Source: Bacteroidaceae bacterium (lineage in GTDB: Bacteria > Bacteroidota > Bacteroidia > Bacteroidales > Bacteroidaceae). From it: 11,352 nucleotides of DNA. Positions 1 to 7,251 of this stretch are shown in pieces. The DNA is taken from positions 1-11,352 of the forward strand of contig JABUUG010000045.1 of the NCBI GenBank assembly GCA_021443285.1. Direction: 5' to 3'. The notes under the pieces are model-generated. The model had not been told where the DNA came from. It saw only the letters and a program-made list of their open reading frames with translations, and did not search any database. Numbering within the stretch: the first letter of the stretch is position 1; every line of letters starts with the position of its first letter. Made by a program: the position numbers and the translations under genes.

Positions 1-733
1 GGACATCTACAACGACGACTCACAGGAGCGGGAGTTCCACCACAAGATTTACGGTTACGACATAGAGCCAAAGGCCATCGGCATCGCACGCGCCAACACA
101 AAGGCTGCCGGACTGTCGAGCGTGATTGAGCTTGAGATACGCGACTTCGCGGAGTTCAAGCAGCCGGAGAGCAAGGCAATAATCATCACCAACCCTCCCT
201 ATGGCGAGCGCATATCCACCCCCAACCTCATAGAGACATACAAGATGATTGGCGAGCGGCTCAAACACGCCTGCAAGGGCAACGAAGCGTGGGTGCTGAG
301 CTACCGCAAGGAATGTTTTGACGCCATAGGTCTTAAGCCGTCAATAAAATACCCCCTCTACAACGGCGCGCTGGAGTGTGAGCTACGCAAATATGTGCTC
401 TTTGACGGCAAAACGAAGCAGTTCCTCTCCGAAGGCAACAACGTGAAGACCGACCGCGAGCGCAAAGAGATGGCAAAGAGCCACAGGTTCAAGCAGAACC
501 GCGAGTTCAAGGAGAAGCTGGACAACAAAGACGAAAGCGACAACGACGATATTCTGTCATTCTCCCTCCGCAAGCCCAAAGGCTTCGACAAGTCATCACG
601 CCACGACAAACCGCGCGAGTATGACAAGCCCCGCAACAAGGACAACTCACGCGGCGGCGACAAGACAAAGCGCTTCGACAAGCCGAAACGCTTCGACAAA
701 CCCGACAAGTTCAAGGGCGGCAGAAAGAAATAG
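1..733 (+). CDS. rlmL: RlmL-type THUMP/class I SAM-dependent rRNA methyltransferase, 3' part
   Basis: The frame is open from base 2 and ends at TAG 731-733, giving 243 C-terminal residues; the start and the THUMP region lie left of the window. The SAM-binding acidic turn reads IYGYDIEPKAIGIAR, with the NPPYGERI catalytic motif of N2-guanine methyltransferases about 45 residues later (bases 191-214). A later segment, NGALECELRKY, resembles E. coli RlmKL (N-terminal module, NGPLDC) from memory. Members of this family methylate 23S rRNA guanine (m2G2445 in E. coli) in the cytoplasm; the exact target here is inferred. After the catalytic domain comes a charged tail (about 584-730) built of DKP/FDK-like units and rich in Lys, Arg and Asp, probably an RNA-binding extension. 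The downstream peptidase is 252 bp away and functionally unrelated. I am sure of the methyltransferase class and less sure of strict orthology to rlmL. Confidence 0.85.
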   Translation, partial: DIYNDDSQEREFHHKIYGYDIEPKAIGIARANTKAAGLSSVIELEIRDFAEFKQPESKAIIITNPPYGERISTPNLIETYKMIGERLKHACKGNEAWVLSYRKECFDAIGLKPSIKYPLYNGALECELRKYVLFDGKTKQFLSEGNNVKTDRERKEMAKSHRFKQNREFKEKLDNKDESDNDDILSFSLRKPKGFDKSSRHDKPREYDKPRNKDNSRGGDKTKRFDKPKRFDKPDKFKGGRKK

Positions 734-985
734 CCGCCGGACCACGCAGTCACAACATATTTCCATAGAGATTTCCTGTACTTTTACCCAAAAGTACTGC
801 AGTAATCGTTAGAGGATTACCCCAGTACTTCCCAACGATTACTCTGACAACACCGCAAGCCGCCTGTCCCCGCACCATCAAAACAACAACAGTCGGAGCC
901 ACCGTGTCCAGTGCTATTGCGCCGGAAAAGCCCTCCCCCACATCTAAACAACACACGCGCGACAGCGCAATAACCCCCATAAACC
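734..985. other. Intergenic region, C-rich, no gene seen
   Basis: This 252-bp gap lies between the methyltransferase stop and the TTG start of the peptidase. Its left part holds the palindrome cluster at 778-843. The rest (844-985) is strikingly poor in T and rich in C and A on the + strand. One + frame stays open through it but has no start codon and no recognisable protein. I see no Bacteroidetes-type promoter (TTTG then TAnnTTTG), although a promoter or 5' leader for the peptidase must lie here unless it is read through from upstream. Confidence 0.6.
778..843. repeat. Cluster of interlocking palindromes
   Basis: Five complementary pairings fit in 66 bp. (1) GTACTTTT 778-785 and AAAAGTAC 790-797 form a perfect 8-bp hairpin with an ACCC loop. 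(2) TACTGCAGTA 795-804 is a perfect 10-bp palindrome. (3) AGTAATCGTT 801-810 pairs with AACGATTACT 834-843 (10 bp, 23-nt loop). (4) GTAATC 802-807 pairs with GATTAC 815-820 (6 bp, 7-nt loop). (5) AAGTACT 792-798 pairs with AGTACTT 824-830 (7 bp). Pairs 3 and 5 are crossed, so not all can form together. The first hairpin starts 44 nt after the methyltransferase stop and has no T-run after it, so a classical intrinsic terminator is not supported. A dispersed intergenic repeat or a regulatory RNA structure are both possible. Confidence 0.7.
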
Positions 986-3181
986 TTGAAGCATTTTCTT
1001 CTGTCCATCCTCATGACTGCATCCATCACAGCAATGGCGCAGCAACATTCGCCCAACAAAGCAGCCCCAACCACTGACGACCGCCTCTTCACGGAAGAGC
1101 AGGTGTTCTCATCGGGCGAAGAGTACAAGAACTTCAGCATCGAGAACAAGGTGCTCACATGGTGGGGCGACGAGCTCATCCGCCTCGACAGGCAGGAGTG
1201 CTTCACCGTAAACAAAAAGACAGGCAAGGAGACACTGCTGTTCAGCAATGAGCAACTCACCTCATGGCTCGCCCCCGACATCACCTTCAAGCAGCAGTCG
1301 CTCAGGTCAATCACCTTCCCATGCCCCGACAAACCGCTCGTATTGCTCCTTTCCGGGCAGGGTGTAGCACTCTTCAACTTCAAGACTCACGCCATAGAAT
1401 GGAAGCACAACGGCGCAGGATATGCCGCCCATAGACTTGCCACCAAGACCAACAACTACGCATATATTAAGGAGGGCAACCTCTATGTTAACAGCGACAA
1501 ACTCACGACCGACGGCGATGACGACGCTATCGTCTATGGCCAGGCTGTTCACCGCAACGAATGGGGCATAGAAGACGGACTGTTCTGGAGCCCCGACGGC
1601 AACAGCCTCGCCTTCTACCGCATGGACCAGTCGATGGTGCAGAACCACCCGCTGCCATCATACCTGCAGGGAGACCGCGTGAAGGATACCAAGACGCGCT
1701 ACCCTATGGCTGGCGACACGAGCCACAAAGTGACCATCGGAGTGTATAACACTGCGAGCAAAAAGCTCACATACCTCGACTGCGGTGACCCGACAGACCG
1801 CTTCTTCACCAACATACAGTGGTCGCCAGACAGCAAAACCATTTACCTCTTTGAACTGAACCGTGAGCAGAACAAGACAAAACTCGACGCATACAGCGCA
1901 GGAACTGGTAAGTTCTTCAACACTCTCTATCGCGAGGAGAGCGCAAAATATGTTGAGCCGCTCGTGCCTATACAGTTCCTTCCATGGAACGACAAGCAGT
2001 TTGTCATACAGACACGCAGGGACGGCTACAACCATCTATACCTTTATGACACCACCGGCAAACTCATCCGCCAGCTAACAAAGGGCGAGTTTGAGGTGAC
2101 AGACATGATAGGCTTCTGCAAGGACGACAAGAGGATTATATTCAAAAGCAGGGAGGCAAGCCCCATACACAACAACCTCTACAACGTATATGCCGACAAC
2201 GGCAAACGCTATAGGATGGACAACGGCTACGGAGTACACGGCGCAAGCTACGGCAAAATACTCTCTTCATCGGGCAAATACCTCATCGACACATGGTCGT
2301 CGCACAACACACCGCGCTGCATAGACCTCGTGAACACAAGCGAAGCGGCACAAAAGAAGCCGACAGCAGTGAGTCTGCTCAAAGCGGCAGACCCATGGAA
2401 AGACAAGCACCAGCCAATCTTTGAAGCAGGAAGCATCAAGGCTGCCGACGGCAAGACCGACCTCTACTACCGCATCGTGAAGCCATACAACTTCGACGAA
2501 ACGAAGAAATACCCCGCAGTAATATATGTATATGGCGGTCCTCACGCACGGAATGTTGACGACAGATGGCACTACACATCCCGCCCGTGGGAGACCATAA
2601 TGTCGCAGAAAGGCTACATCGTATTCATCCTTGACAACAGGGGCAGCTCGGAGCGCGGACTGGAGTTTGAACAGGCCACATGGCACCAGCTCGGCAAGGT
2701 GGAGATGGAAGACCAGATGAAGGGCGTGGAATACCTGAAATCGCTGCCATACATCGACGGAAACCGCCTCGGTGTTCACGGCTGGAGCTTCGGCGGCTTC
2801 ATGACCTGCTCGCTGATGACCACCTACCCCGATGTGTTCAAGGTGGGCGTTGCCGGCGGTCCGGTAATCGACTGGAAATGGTATGAGGTAATGTACGGCG
2901 AGCGGTATATGGGTACTCCCCAAAACAACCCCGACGGCTACAAGAACTCATCACTGCTCTACAAGGCAGGCAACCTGAAAGGCCGCCTGTTGGTGATAAC
3001 CGGCATGAGCGACCCGACCGTAGTGCCGCAGAACTGCCTCAACTTCCTCAATGCCGCAGAACAAGCCGGCAAGCAGGTTGATTTCTACGCATACCCCGAC
3101 GAAGGGCACAACATGGCAGGTCACAAGCAGGTGACACTCCACAAACGCATCACACAATACTTTGAGGATTTCCTAAAATAA
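986..3181 (+). CDS. ptpA: Exported S9B prolyl tripeptidyl/dipeptidyl peptidase (PtpA/DPP4-like)
   Basis: This 731-residue serine peptidase would remove N-terminal tri- or dipeptides ending in proline in the periplasm or at the cell surface. TTG 986 is chosen as start because it gives a complete signal peptide (MKHFLLSILMTASITAMA, cleavage near residues 18-20). An in-frame TAA sits at 980-982, and the next ATG (1013) would remove the charged N-terminus and half of the hydrophobic core. Residues about 30-480 form the DPP4-type beta-propeller, with WSPDG and YRMDQSMV motifs at about 201-218. Residues about 490-731 form the alpha/beta hydrolase domain, with nucleophile Ser601 in GWSFGG, Asp676 in GMSDP and His708 in DEGHN. 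The length and the triad sit two residues from P. gingivalis PtpA (732 aa; S603, D678, H710 as I recall). E634 matches the N-terminus-binding Glu636 of PtpA, and E192 or E196 would be its partner. Specificity between tripeptidyl and DPP4 activity is inferred. Confidence 0.88.
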   Translation: MKHFLLSILMTASITAMAQQHSPNKAAPTTDDRLFTEEQVFSSGEEYKNFSIENKVLTWWGDELIRLDRQECFTVNKKTGKETLLFSNEQLTSWLAPDITFKQQSLRSITFPCPDKPLVLLLSGQGVALFNFKTHAIEWKHNGAGYAAHRLATKTNNYAYIKEGNLYVNSDKLTTDGDDDAIVYGQAVHRNEWGIEDGLFWSPDGNSLAFYRMDQSMVQNHPLPSYLQGDRVKDTKTRYPMAGDTSHKVTIGVYNTASKKLTYLDCGDPTDRFFTNIQWSPDSKTIYLFELNREQNKTKLDAYSAGTGKFFNTLYREESAKYVEPLVPIQFLPWNDKQFVIQTRRDGYNHLYLYDTTGKLIRQLTKGEFEVTDMIGFCKDDKRIIFKSREASPIHNNLYNVYADNGKRYRMDNGYGVHGASYGKILSSSGKYLIDTWSSHNTPRCIDLVNTSEAAQKKPTAVSLLKAADPWKDKHQPIFEAGSIKAADGKTDLYYRIVKPYNFDETKKYPAVIYVYGGPHARNVDDRWHYTSRPWETIMSQKGYIVFILDNRGSSERGLEFEQATWHQLGKVEMEDQMKGVEYLKSLPYIDGNRLGVHGWSFGGFMTCSLMTTYPDVFKVGVAGGPVIDWKWYEVMYGERYMGTPQNNPDGYKNSSLLYKAGNLKGRLLVITGMSDPTVVPQNCLNFLNAAEQAGKQVDFYAYPDEGHNMAGHKQVTLHKRITQYFEDFLK

Positions 3182-3265
3182 ATTACAATGACCGGGAAAC
3201 CGGATAACCCAAAAGCTGGAAAACTGGAAAATCAAAGAATCATAAATCAACAAATCATAAATGTT
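3182..3265. repeat. purD leader with short repeats
   Basis: This 84-bp A-rich spacer separates the peptidase stop from the purD ATG. It contains CCGG-GAAA-CCGG (3192-3203), a 4-bp stem with a GNRA-type loop. It also has a near-tandem CTGGAAA (3216-3222, 3224-3230) and a 10-bp direct repeat AATCATAAAT (3238-3247, 3253-3262; period 15) ending three bases before the start. No Shine-Dalgarno sequence is present. The A/T-rich stretch just before the ATG is typical of Bacteroidetes initiation regions. Any regulatory role for the repeats is unproven. Confidence 0.5.
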
Positions 3266-4534
3266 ATGAACATTCTCCTCCTCGGCTCTGGCGGCCGCGA
3301 ACATGCATTGGCATGGAAAATTGCACAAAGTCCGAAAGTCAACAAACTATTCATCGCTCCCGGCAATGCAGGCACAAGCAACTGCGGCGAGAATGTTGCA
3401 CTGAAGCCCACCGACTTCCCCACAGTGAAACATTTTGTCATTGAAAACAAAGTGGATATGGTCGTTGTAGGTCCGGAAGACCCACTCGTAAAAGGCATCT
3501 ACGACGAGTTCAAGAACGACCCTCTCACGGCAAACATCCCCGTGATAGGTCCGTCGAAGAACGGCGCGCAGCTTGAAGGCTCGAAAGACTTCGCCAAAGC
3601 TTTCATGATGCGCCACAACATTCCAACAGCAAAATACCAGACATTCACAGGCGAGACCCTTGAAGAAGGTCTGAAATTCCTCGAAACACTGAAAGCCCCG
3701 TATGTGCTGAAGGCTGACGGTCTTTGCGCAGGAAAAGGCGTGCTTATACTCGACACTCTCGAAGAGGCGAAGAAAGAACTCAAGGAGATGCTCGGCGGTA
3801 TGTTCGGCACAGCATCCACAAGCGTTGTCATCGAGGAGTTCCTCAGCGGCATAGAATGTTCGGTATTCGTCCTCACCGACGGCGACAGCTACAAGATACT
3901 GCCGGAGGCGAAGGACTACAAGCGCATAGGAGAAGGCGACAAAGGCCTTAACACGGGAGGCATGGGCTCTGTATCGCCAGTGCCATTCGCCACAAAAGAA
4001 TGGATGCAGAAGGTGGAAGACCGCATAATACGCCCCACAGTGAAAGGACTGAAAAGCGAGGGCATCGTGTATAAGGGCTTCATATTCTTCGGGCTCATCA
4101 ATGTGGAAGGTAATCCTATGGTCATTGAATACAACTGCCGCATGGGAGACCCGGAGACAGAAAGCGTGATGCTCCGCATAAAGAGCGACCTCGTAGAACT
4201 GTTCGAGGGCGTGGCAGAGGGCAACCTTGCAGAGCGCACAATAGAGTTTGACACCCGCTCAGCCGTTTGCGTTATGCTCGTATCGGGCGGCTATCCGCAG
4301 GAATACAAGAAGGGCTACGAGATAACAGGCATTGAGAATGTGGAAGGCTCTATCGTATTCCACGCCGGAACAGCCGGCAAGGACGGAAAGGTGCTTACTG
4401 CCGGCGGTCGCGTCATCGCAGTGTCGTCTTATGGAAGCGACAAGGCAGAAGCCCTCGCAAAGTCTTTCCAGGAAGCACAAAAGATACAGTTCACCGACAA
4501 ATATTTCCGTTCGGATATAGGGGCAGATTTGTAA
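3266..4534 (+). CDS. purD: Phosphoribosylamine-glycine ligase (GAR synthetase)
   Basis: PurD is a cytoplasmic ATP-grasp ligase that joins glycine to 5-phosphoribosylamine, the second step of de novo purine synthesis. The protein has 422 residues, normal for the family. ATG 3266 is chosen over an in-frame ATG at 3188, because family members begin directly with the [18 protein letters not shown] strand-loop; the 26 extra residues would translate repetitive A-rich leader. Domains in order are the N-domain (about 1-100, with GPEDPL at 69-74) and the ATP-grasp domain (about 101-325). The latter carries the nucleotide-binding [12 protein letters not shown] at 148-159, NTGGMG at 229-234 and the signature RMGDPETES at 292-300. 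The C-terminal domain spans about 326-422. purD lies 84 bp after the peptidase gene with no functional link, and no other pur gene is in the window. No purine riboswitch or operator is evident upstream. Confidence 0.96.
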   Translation: MNILLLGSGGREHALAWKIAQSPKVNKLFIAPGNAGTSNCGENVALKPTDFPTVKHFVIENKVDMVVVGPEDPLVKGIYDEFKNDPLTANIPVIGPSKNGAQLEGSKDFAKAFMMRHNIPTAKYQTFTGETLEEGLKFLETLKAPYVLKADGLCAGKGVLILDTLEEAKKELKEMLGGMFGTASTSVVIEEFLSGIECSVFVLTDGDSYKILPEAKDYKRIGEGDKGLNTGGMGSVSPVPFATKEWMQKVEDRIIRPTVKGLKSEGIVYKGFIFFGLINVEGNPMVIEYNCRMGDPETESVMLRIKSDLVELFEGVAEGNLAERTIEFDTRSAVCVMLVSGGYPQEYKKGYEITGIENVEGSIVFHAGTAGKDGKVLTAGGRVIAVSSYGSDKAEALAKSFQEAQKIQFTDKYFRSDIGADL

Positions 4535-4746
4535 AAGGTATAGCGTTAAAGGTGTGCTCTATAAATTAGTTCCCAAGTGTTTAATCAATAATGGGTTTAT
4601 TTTGGATTGATCATTTTGATTTTTTCGGCATCTTACCTTCCATTTTGTAACGAAAGATGTTATATATCGTAAAAAAAGAAAACTAATCTGCTCAATAACA
4701 ACTCTCAAAATGCCTCAAGCTAATTTATAAACCTACCTAAATTGAA
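4535..4746. other. A/T-rich intergenic gap between purD and rsfS
   Basis: This 212-bp stretch is the most A/T-rich in the window and contains no credible ORF. It has runs of T around 4614-4625 and of A around 4671-4677, but no strong hairpin followed by T, so no terminator for purD could be assigned. TTTTG elements occur at 4600-4604, 4614-4618 and 4643-4647. None has a good TAnnTTTG partner at the expected spacing, so a promoter for the rsfS-ftsH unit is likely here but not located. No match to the DnaA box TTATCCACA was seen. The base composition of the + strand changes across this gap (see findings). Confidence 0.5.
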
Positions 4747-5097
4747 ATGAAAATAGAAAACAAGTTAGTGCAGTCGGTGGTTGCCGGCATAGAGGAAAAG
4801 AAGGGCGAGGATATAGTCGTTATTGACCTTGACGGAGTTGAAGGTGCGATATGCAAGTTTTTCGTTATATGTTCGGGCAACTCGCCGATACAGGTTGATG
4901 CGATATGCGATTCTGTTGAGGAGACTGTACGTAAACTATGTTCAGAGAAACCAGTACGCATTGCCGGGCGAGAAAATTCCCAGTGGGTTGCAATAGACTA
5001 TACTGATGTCATGGTCCACATATTCCTACCGGATGCAAGGAGATATTATAGCTTGGAAGATTTATGGAATGATGCAGAGATAATTGTTGAAGAATGA
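4747..5097 (+). CDS. rsfS: Ribosome silencing factor RsfS (YbeB/Iojap family)
   Basis: RsfS binds ribosomal protein uL14 (L14) on the 50S subunit and blocks joining with 30S, lowering translation when nutrients are short. The 116-residue product covers the whole single-domain family. It has the opening strand DIVVIDLDGVEGA (about 21-33), the FFVICSGNSP strand-turn (about 38-47), and then RIAGRENSQWVAIDYTD and VMVHIFLPDARRYYSLEDLW towards the C-terminus. These are the classic Iojap/YbeB blocks. The ATG at 4747 gives the usual short N-terminal helix, and there is no Shine-Dalgarno sequence. The stop overlaps the ftsH start by 4 bp (ATGA), indicating one transcript and translational coupling. 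As I recall, rsfS next to ftsH and cdsA is a recurring arrangement in Bacteroidetes. Confidence 0.95.
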   Translation: MKIENKLVQSVVAGIEEKKGEDIVVIDLDGVEGAICKFFVICSGNSPIQVDAICDSVEETVRKLCSEKPVRIAGRENSQWVAIDYTDVMVHIFLPDARRYYSLEDLWNDAEIIVEE

Positions 5098-5108
5098 GAG
5101 GAAAAATG
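5094..5108 (+). promoter_or_regulatory. rsfS/ftsH coupling site with two candidate starts
   Basis: The rsfS stop TGA (5095-5097) is embedded in the ftsH ATG (5094-5096) as ATGA, a standard termination-reinitiation arrangement. Twelve bases on, a second in-frame ATG (5106-5108) is preceded by GAGAGG (5096-5101), a Shine-Dalgarno-like sequence ending 4 nt before it. No other start in this window shows a comparable purine motif. Either start keeps both membrane segments, so the products differ by only four residues (MRGK). Confidence 0.55.
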
Positions 5109-7160
5109 AAAAGGAACAACTATAATAACGGTGGAAGAAGGAACAACGAGGATATGCCCCCAAAGAAGCCGAAGTTCGGTTTGAACTGGCTGTATATGCT
5201 TGTTATTGCTGCTCTTGTGGGTATGTTTTTCTTTGGTGGTGAGAATACAACAGACTCAAGCGTTTCGAAGCCGGCGACGTATACGGAATTCCAACTGTAC
5301 TTGCAGAAGGGTTATGTAAAGAGCATTACCATAAACAATGTTGAACGTGAGCTACAGCTGTATTTAAAGCCTGAGAGGATTCGTGAGGTGTTCAAGCAGT
5401 CTGCAAAACAGACAGGTAAGTCTCCGTATCTTCTTGTTGAGTATGGTAGTGCGGAGAAGGTAGAGTCCTATATTGATGACCAGCGTGCGAAGGGTAACTT
5501 TAAGGGTGCACTTACTTATGACAACAAGCAGAAAGGTGGCTGGTGGGATATGCTTCTGAACTTCGGACCAGTCATCCTGATTGTGCTTTTCTGGATACTG
5601 ATATTCCGCAATATGGGCGGAGGCATGGGCAGCGGTGTTTTTGGTGTAGGCAAGAGCAAGGCAAAGATTTACGAGAAGGGTGAGGCTTCGGCAGTGACCT
5701 TCAAGGATGTTGCGGGCCAGGAAGGTGCGAAGCAGGAGGTGGAGGAGATTGTAGAGTTCCTGAAAAACCCGGAGCGATATACGGACTTAGGTGGCAAGAT
5801 TCCAAAGGGCGCATTGCTTGTCGGTCCTCCTGGCACTGGCAAGACTCTGTTAGCAAAGGCTGTTGCAGGCGAGGCCGGGGTACCATTCTTCTCGATGAGC
5901 GGTTCGGACTTTGTGGAAATGTTCGTGGGGGTAGGTGCATCAAGAGTCCGAGACCTTTTCCGTCAGGCGAAGGAGAAGGCTCCGAGCATTGTGTTCATCG
6001 ATGAAATAGATGCCGTGGGCAGGTCGCGCTCGAAGAATCCTAACATGGGCGGCAATGATGAGCGCGAGAACACCCTCAACGCGTTGCTTACGGAGATGGA
6101 TGGCTTCGGCACAAACTCCGGAGTTATAGTGCTTGCGGCAACTAACCGCGCTGATATGCTTGACTCTGCGCTGCTTCGTGCAGGGCGATTTGACCGCCAG
6201 ATAAATGTTGACCTGCCTAACCTGAACGAAAGAAAGGCGATATTCGCAGTACACCTGAAACCGTTGAAACTTGATGAGAGTGTTGACTCGACATATCTTG
6301 CACGCCAAACACCGGGTTTTTCGGGTGCTGATATCGCAAATGTGTGCAACGAGGCGGCGCTGATAGCTGCAAGAAATGGTCATAACTCGGTTACGAGCAA
6401 GGATTTCCTTGATGCTGTTGACAGGATAATCGGCGGTTTGGAGAAGAAGACCAAGGTGATGACGAATGCCGAGAAGCGCACGATTGCTCTTCATGAGGCC
6501 GGTCATGCTACCATATCATGGTTCTTGGAGTATGCGAACCCACTTGTGAAGGTAAGTATTGTGCCTCGCGGACGTGCTCTTGGTGCGGCCTGGTATATGC
6601 CAGAGGAACGCCAGATAACGACAAAGGAGCAGATGTTGGACGAGATGTGTTCGCTGCTTGGCGGTCGCGCTGCGGAGGAACTATTTGTGGGGCATATATC
6701 TTCGGGCGCGATGAACGATTTGGAGCGTTCAACAAAACAGGCATACTCAATGATTGCCTATATGGGTATGGGTGAGAATCTGCCAAATCTATGCTACTAC
6801 AACAACTATGAGTATCAGTTCCAGCGTCCGTATTCAGAGCAGACAGCAAAACTGATTGATGAGGAAGTGCTCAAGATGGTGAATGAGCAGTATGAGCGTG
6901 CAAAGACTGTACTGACAGAACACAAGGATGGGCACAACAAACTCGCCGACCTGCTTATGGAACGTGAGGTGATTATGGCGGAGGACGTGGAGGAGATATT
7001 CGGCGCACGACCATTCGTCAGCCGTTCACAGGAGATTATGGCTGCTGAGGAGGAGGCAAGAAAGGCGGAAGAGGCTGAGGAGGCAAGGCGCAAGGAAATA
7101 GCCGAAAGAATGGCTGCCGAGCGTTTCCCTGATGTACAGCCGGAGAAAAGGGAAGAATGA
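5094..7160 (+). CDS. ftsH: ATP-dependent zinc metalloprotease FtsH
   Basis: FtsH is a membrane-anchored hexameric AAA+ protease that degrades unassembled membrane proteins and short-lived regulators. The 688-residue protein starts with an Asn-rich cytoplasmic tail (1-28), then TM1 (about 29-48), a periplasmic domain (about 49-150) and TM2 (about 152-172). The AAA+ module has Walker A GPPGTGKT (244-251), pore loop FVG (277-279), Walker B IVFIDEID (299-306) and the second region of homology with N351 and the arginine fingers R362/R365. The M41 protease domain has HEAGH (467-471) with catalytic E468, and the third zinc ligand D542 in NDLERST. All catalytic residues are present. The C-terminus is a highly charged [16 protein letters not shown] helix (about 650-688), probably coiled-coil. 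ATG 5094 overlaps the rsfS stop; ATG 5106, four codons later, is a credible alternative. In many bacteria FtsH controls lipid synthesis, which fits cdsA downstream. Confidence 0.97.
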   Translation: MRGKMKRNNYNNGGRRNNEDMPPKKPKFGLNWLYMLVIAALVGMFFFGGENTTDSSVSKPATYTEFQLYLQKGYVKSITINNVERELQLYLKPERIREVFKQSAKQTGKSPYLLVEYGSAEKVESYIDDQRAKGNFKGALTYDNKQKGGWWDMLLNFGPVILIVLFWILIFRNMGGGMGSGVFGVGKSKAKIYEKGEASAVTFKDVAGQEGAKQEVEEIVEFLKNPERYTDLGGKIPKGALLVGPPGTGKTLLAKAVAGEAGVPFFSMSGSDFVEMFVGVGASRVRDLFRQAKEKAPSIVFIDEIDAVGRSRSKNPNMGGNDERENTLNALLTEMDGFGTNSGVIVLAATNRADMLDSALLRAGRFDRQINVDLPNLNERKAIFAVHLKPLKLDESVDSTYLARQTPGFSGADIANVCNEAALIAARNGHNSVTSKDFLDAVDRIIGGLEKKTKVMTNAEKRTIALHEAGHATISWFLEYANPLVKVSIVPRGRALGAAWYMPEERQITTKEQMLDEMCSLLGGRAAEELFVGHISSGAMNDLERSTKQAYSMIAYMGMGENLPNLCYYNNYEYQFQRPYSEQTAKLIDEEVLKMVNEQYERAKTVLTEHKDGHNKLADLLMEREVIMAEDVEEIFGARPFVSRSQEIMAAEEEARKAEEAEEARRKEIAERMAAERFPDVQPEKREE

Positions 7161-7251
7161 TAGTGATTTGTTAATTGGAGCCCACCTAAATAGTAATCCC
7201 AAAATATCTCTCAACAGATAAATAGTAAATCGTCAAACAGTAAATGAAATT
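7161..7251. other. ftsH-cdsA spacer
   Basis: This 91-bp A/T-rich gap has no ORF. The sequence AAATAGTAA occurs twice (7188-7196 and 7220-7228), and AACAGTAAATGA follows just before the cdsA ATG. I see no hairpin-plus-T terminator and no convincing promoter boxes, so read-through from ftsH into cdsA is the simplest view. An unseen weak promoter cannot be excluded. Confidence 0.4.

Noticed and set aside
778..797. Hairpin 778-797 as a Rho-independent terminator
   Set aside because: The stem is strong but A/T-rich and is followed by CTGCAGT, with no T-run.
844..985. Open + frame through the C-rich spacer that might be a small or truncated gene
   Set aside because: No start codon, low-complexity Thr/Pro/Ser-rich translation, and it runs out of frame into the peptidase coding sequence.
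817..1383. Long minus-strand ORF (188 codons) over the spacer and the peptidase start
   Set aside because: It is antisense to a clear signal peptide and propeller coding region, has no recognisable domain, and is explained by the C-rich codon use of the + strand gene.
2267..2923. Minus-strand ORF of 218 codons inside the peptidase gene
   Set aside because: It runs opposite the catalytic domain with GWSFGG; the antisense translation shows no family motif or plausible initiation region.
3188..3265. N-terminal extension of PurD from the upstream ATG 3188
   Set aside because: The 26 extra residues translate an A-rich leader with direct repeats, and PurD family proteins begin at [10 protein letters not shown].
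4535..4746. A replication origin in the purD-rsfS gap
   Set aside because: No TTATCCACA-type DnaA boxes were found and dnaA is not in the window; only the composition switch is reported, as a lead.
5940..6506. Minus-strand ORF of 188 codons inside ftsH
   Set aside because: It lies fully antisense to the conserved AAA+ core of ftsH and has no recognisable motif.
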